Assembly (NCBI GenBank): GCA_018697195.1
Contig: CM031858.1
Span: 75,141,001 to 75,205,000, forward strand
DNA: 64,000 bases
From: Certhia americana
Lineage: Eukaryota; Chordata; Aves; Passeriformes; Certhiidae
Direction: 5' to 3'
The number at the start of each line of letters is the position of its first letter. The stretch's first letter is position 1. The translations under genes were made by a program, and so were the position numbers. Below are positions 60,956-64,000 of this stretch, in pieces. The notes below the pieces were generated by a model that was not told the DNA's origin, searched no databases, and worked only from the letters and a program-made list of their open reading frames with translations.

Positions 60956-63615
60956 CTATTTTTTTCCTTTGGGATAATTATTAGAAAAGTGCTTACTGCA
61001 TTAAACAATCTAACAAGAAAACATTTCTCTTACGATTAATGGTGTCTGCAGAACAGATTCACCTCTCAATGCTCTCTCTGAATGAACAGCATGTGTGTGC
61101 TGTCTTATGAAACTTATTAGACTCTAAACCCATCATTCACTTTAATATAAACAGACAATTGGGGAATATAAAATTAGGGGTAAAATAATGTGCTTTTCTA
61201 GGTGTATCAGAATGAAATTGATTATGACATAATCAAATACTATTTAAAATAAATTTGAATTAACTGGTTACTCTTTCTGGTGATTAATCTTCATTTTGAT
61301 TGAAACATAACAATCATGTCATTTTAAACAGAATATCTAATGGTTAGCACTAACATTAACAGCATTGTCACTAGGAAAGCAAAGTATTGCACAAGTCATA
61401 AAAAGATAAATTACATTTCCTATAGGGGATATAACAAATATAAATATGTACTTCAGAAAAGTTCTGAAGCCACTTGAACTTAAGACTCTTTATATATTTT
61501 AAAAACATGATGATACTTTATTCCAGACCCTCTTAAAAGTATATCTTTCACTTGGAAAAACGGCAAAGAATGCGTACTTTTGAAATGTGCTGTCAGGATA
61601 CAGTTGGCACTAAAAAATAAAATGTAAGTTAAGTTAGGTGTGGGGAATTGTTTGAATAACAGGACCCCATTGTATTTGCATCCTACTCTGTTTTTTAAAG
61701 TGAGATGAACTGAACTTAGGTCTCTGCTCTATATGTTTACAAGGGCAAGAAAAGAACATAATTTTCTTCCTTTCTGTTCCTGTATGCACTCAGTGTTCCT
61801 GTTCTTATCACCATGAATTCATGTCATGTGCTATTCATCTGATTCTCCTTCCAGCGGCAGCTAGGAAGGTGCAGAAAGGCCATGTTCAGGAGTTAATGCT
61901 CATATTGCCAATGTTTGCCTGATGAAAGAATTGTTTATTTGACCTTCCAAACATATTTCTAAGACATTTGGCATGTTCGTGGTAACTTACCAAAAATGTG
62001 TTTTCACAGTTACTCTATCTCTAAGATATTCACCTATTCTGCTCTTAGAAATAATCACGGTAATGCCTATTGATCTCCTGAGAGACAGTAAAACTAAGTA
62101 AAAATACAAGATGAAAGATTTTCAATATCAAATAATGTTTTAGCAATTTTTACTGATCAGAGCCATGTAGGCACAGAGTAGATGGCTTAAGAAAGTAAAT
62201 AAAATAAAATTGTGTGTTTTCTGTACTGAGCAGGAGGCAGTAAGCAAATTTTATATTGCTTGTGCTCTTGAATGTGACAGAAAGAAGCCATCAGCTTAGC
62301 TGTCCTGAAAAGATGTTTTTAAAGGCAACCAACCATTTTGTGATATTTTTCATCTTATGTAGTTCCCCCTCAGTCTATGATTCTGGTAGGGCTACTAATT
62401 GTGAACAAAGCTGGCCCATTACTATCCTGAAACAGAATTTTTAAAAAATCTGACCTGATCTAGTAACAGCAAAAGGCACCAGGAAGTAACTGATAGAGGA
62501 GACAGATTATCTGCAGCTTTCCTTGCATAACGTGCACACACATACAAAGTCTGTAGTCTTCCTACTTGAACTTCATTGCCTCAGACAAACCTGTACACCT
62601 GATTCTTGGCCTACGCTTCTGCTCCTGACAGAAGGATGACAACCATGAATTCTATACTTCAGCTGCTCTTGTCTTGAGTTTCTGCCTTGGCTGCTGGAGT
62701 AGGAAGGTACCTTACAGACCTCTCCCAGTCAGTGGTTCAGCACAACTGCCATAGGAGCAGGATTCAAGGCTAACTTGAGAGAGTGGCAGGTTTTCTGCCT
62801 TTCCCAGGAGCCTTTGGAACACACCTAGGAGAAAATGTTACTTAGAATCATTCACCTCAGACAGAACTGAAAATGGGCTGTGCTACCTGAGTCATCATCT
62901 GTGATTCGTCATCATCTATAACTTGCTATGGCTGCAGTAGCAGAGCACTGCTTGCTCCCCTGATGATTAATGTATGATTTTGTAGCTGAAATCTGTACCC
63001 ATCAAGAGCCCAGAAAGTGATTGTGTACTAGGAGGAATTATCTCTCATCTGGAAGGGCTGCAGTAGGAATCTGTACACAGCCAGACATGGTCATATCACT
63101 CCTGTGACACTGCGTACCTTTATTTTTCCAGCCCTACAATGGCCCCTTGAATGAGAGCACAAACCAGATTTTTCCTATGCTGTACTTGTGAAGGCAACAG
63201 GTCTAACCAGAAAACAGCAGAATCCTAGTTATAACTGAGATGGTTGAAGATAGAAACTTTCCATGTCCCACATCATTCGTCAATCTGCTGTCAGATTTCT
63301 GTCTGGATAACCAAAGCACAGCTGACACATGAAGGAAGTTGGGAGTGTGTGTAGGAGTGGGCACAAGGACAATATTTGCAAGACATGACAGCAAAGAAAG
63401 AGTAAGAATTGGTGCACCTGAGTACATGCTGCTCTGAATCTTCCCTACCCTTTTTCTTAGAGAATGTCTTTTGCGTGTCAGGCAGAAGAGACACAGGGCT
63501 CCAGATACCAAAACTGGCAGAACTACAGCAGGCATGGCTACGTGTACACTGGCAATGAGCCACCTGGTCCACTGGCAGTAGGAGGGCTGTGCCTTATTTC
63601 ATTGTGGCTCCTCCA
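60956..63615. other. anonymous sequence
   Basis: No gene supported. Composition is less AT-rich after about 62,560. The overlapping minus frames at 63,203-63,572 (110 and 93 codons) show no family motif. Confidence 0.35.
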
Positions 63616-63720
63616 TGCCATGTAAACATAGATGCTGATCTGAAAATTAAGGACACTTCTGGTGGTTGGGGAGCCTTCCTGGCTCATGGAACCACTGAAA
63701 TAGCTTCATTCTTCTTCTAA
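63616..63720 (+). pseudogene. possible retroelement RNase H-like scrap
   Basis: One plus frame ends at 63,720 and contains, at 63,658-63,690, S-G-G-W-G-A-F-L-A-H-G, preceded 8-9 residues earlier by I-D-A-D. RNase H domains of DIRS-like and some other reverse-transcribing elements have a D-A-S-x-x-G-W-G-A core, so this could be a decayed copy with a short insertion. There are no supporting domains on either side, and chance is a real alternative. Confidence 0.15.
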
Positions 63721-64000
63721 TTGACTGTCAGTCCCACTACAGCAACTGGACCAAACACCATGGCAATCAGCCCTATGGAGCTGAGACAGGATCAAATCCT
63801 TGTTGTTTTTATTCTGTTGGAGTTCTTTTATGGCAAAGCGGCCCAGTAGGCATTCAGCCTATTTTTGCCTTTGTTTTCCCGTTTTAAGAGTAATTTTGTT
63901 AATGCGATAAATTAGGCAGTCTGGTGATAGCTTGCCAAGTGCTTTTTCTCTTCTCTTCCCTGGGCCTTGCTCTGAGACTGGTGTAGCAAGCCCCAGACTA

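Noticed and set aside
60718..61039. Frames encoding Lys/Arg/Glu and Leu/Phe/Ser repeats
   Set aside because: They are translations of the hexamer microsatellite and its N gap.
63080..63140. CATATCACTCCTGTGACACTGCG, resembling an L2/CR1 ORF segment
   Set aside because: Only a short similarity, with no neighbouring LINE sequence in the right order.
1..64000. CRISPR arrays, operons, ribosome binding sites, tRNA genes
   Set aside because: None seen. The repeat content is that of a vertebrate nuclear genome, where prokaryotic features are not expected.

Overview
The window looks like a stretch of avian nuclear genome, most probably a songbird-type bird. The main reason is at least seven CR1 LINE fragments. 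One of them still ends in the short octamer tail (ATTCTATG)n that marks bird CR1, and they are mixed with several endogenous-retrovirus LTRs. The background is AT-rich, CpG-poor and full of short A/T runs. I see no protein-coding gene, tRNA, rRNA or CRISPR array that I can support. Every long open frame is either inside a retroelement or looks like chance, so this is best read as an intergenic gene desert or the inside of a very large intron. Family assignments are by eye; no database was searched.

Layout. 0.4-0.9 kb: solo LTR, plus strand. 9.1-9.7 kb: possible LTR. 10.4-10.6 kb: AT-rich pentamer microsatellite. 10.8-11.3 kb: LTR. 11.6-12.1 and 15.6-16.6 kb: CR1, plus strand. 17.7-20.2 kb: a complete but very short endogenous retrovirus on the minus strand, with two LTRs, a primer binding site resembling the tRNA-Trp type of avian alpharetroviruses, a leader splice donor and a polypurine tract. 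It has no recognisable gag, pol or env, and its 5' LTR is split by another LTR. 20.2-34.3 kb: mostly anonymous AT-rich DNA with an inverted repeat carrying two AP-1 consensus sites near 33.9 kb. 34.3-35.7 kb: CR1, minus strand. 42.0 kb: G-rich decamer minisatellite. 43.7-45.2 kb: CR1 split by a 967-bp LTR with perfect 6-bp target duplications. 47.1-47.9 kb: CR1. 51.0-52.7 kb: the longest CR1, with endonuclease and reverse-transcriptase remnants. 53.9-54.2 kb: an isolated CpG-rich island. 55.3-59.4 kb: an old CR1 split in two by about 3.2 kb that contains a younger CR1 and a 568-bp LTR with 5-bp target duplications. 60.2-60.8 kb: an LTR of the same family as the one at 0.4 kb but inverted. 60.8-60.95 kb: a pyrimidine hexamer microsatellite holding a 10-N assembly gap.

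The most interesting object is the mini-retrovirus at 17,695-20,189. Its replication signals are legible, but its interior of about 1.3 kb is an unrecognised module. Part of it is GC- and CpG-rich, followed by a lysine/glutamine-rich frame. This is the design of a non-autonomous element mobilised in trans, possibly carrying captured host sequence.
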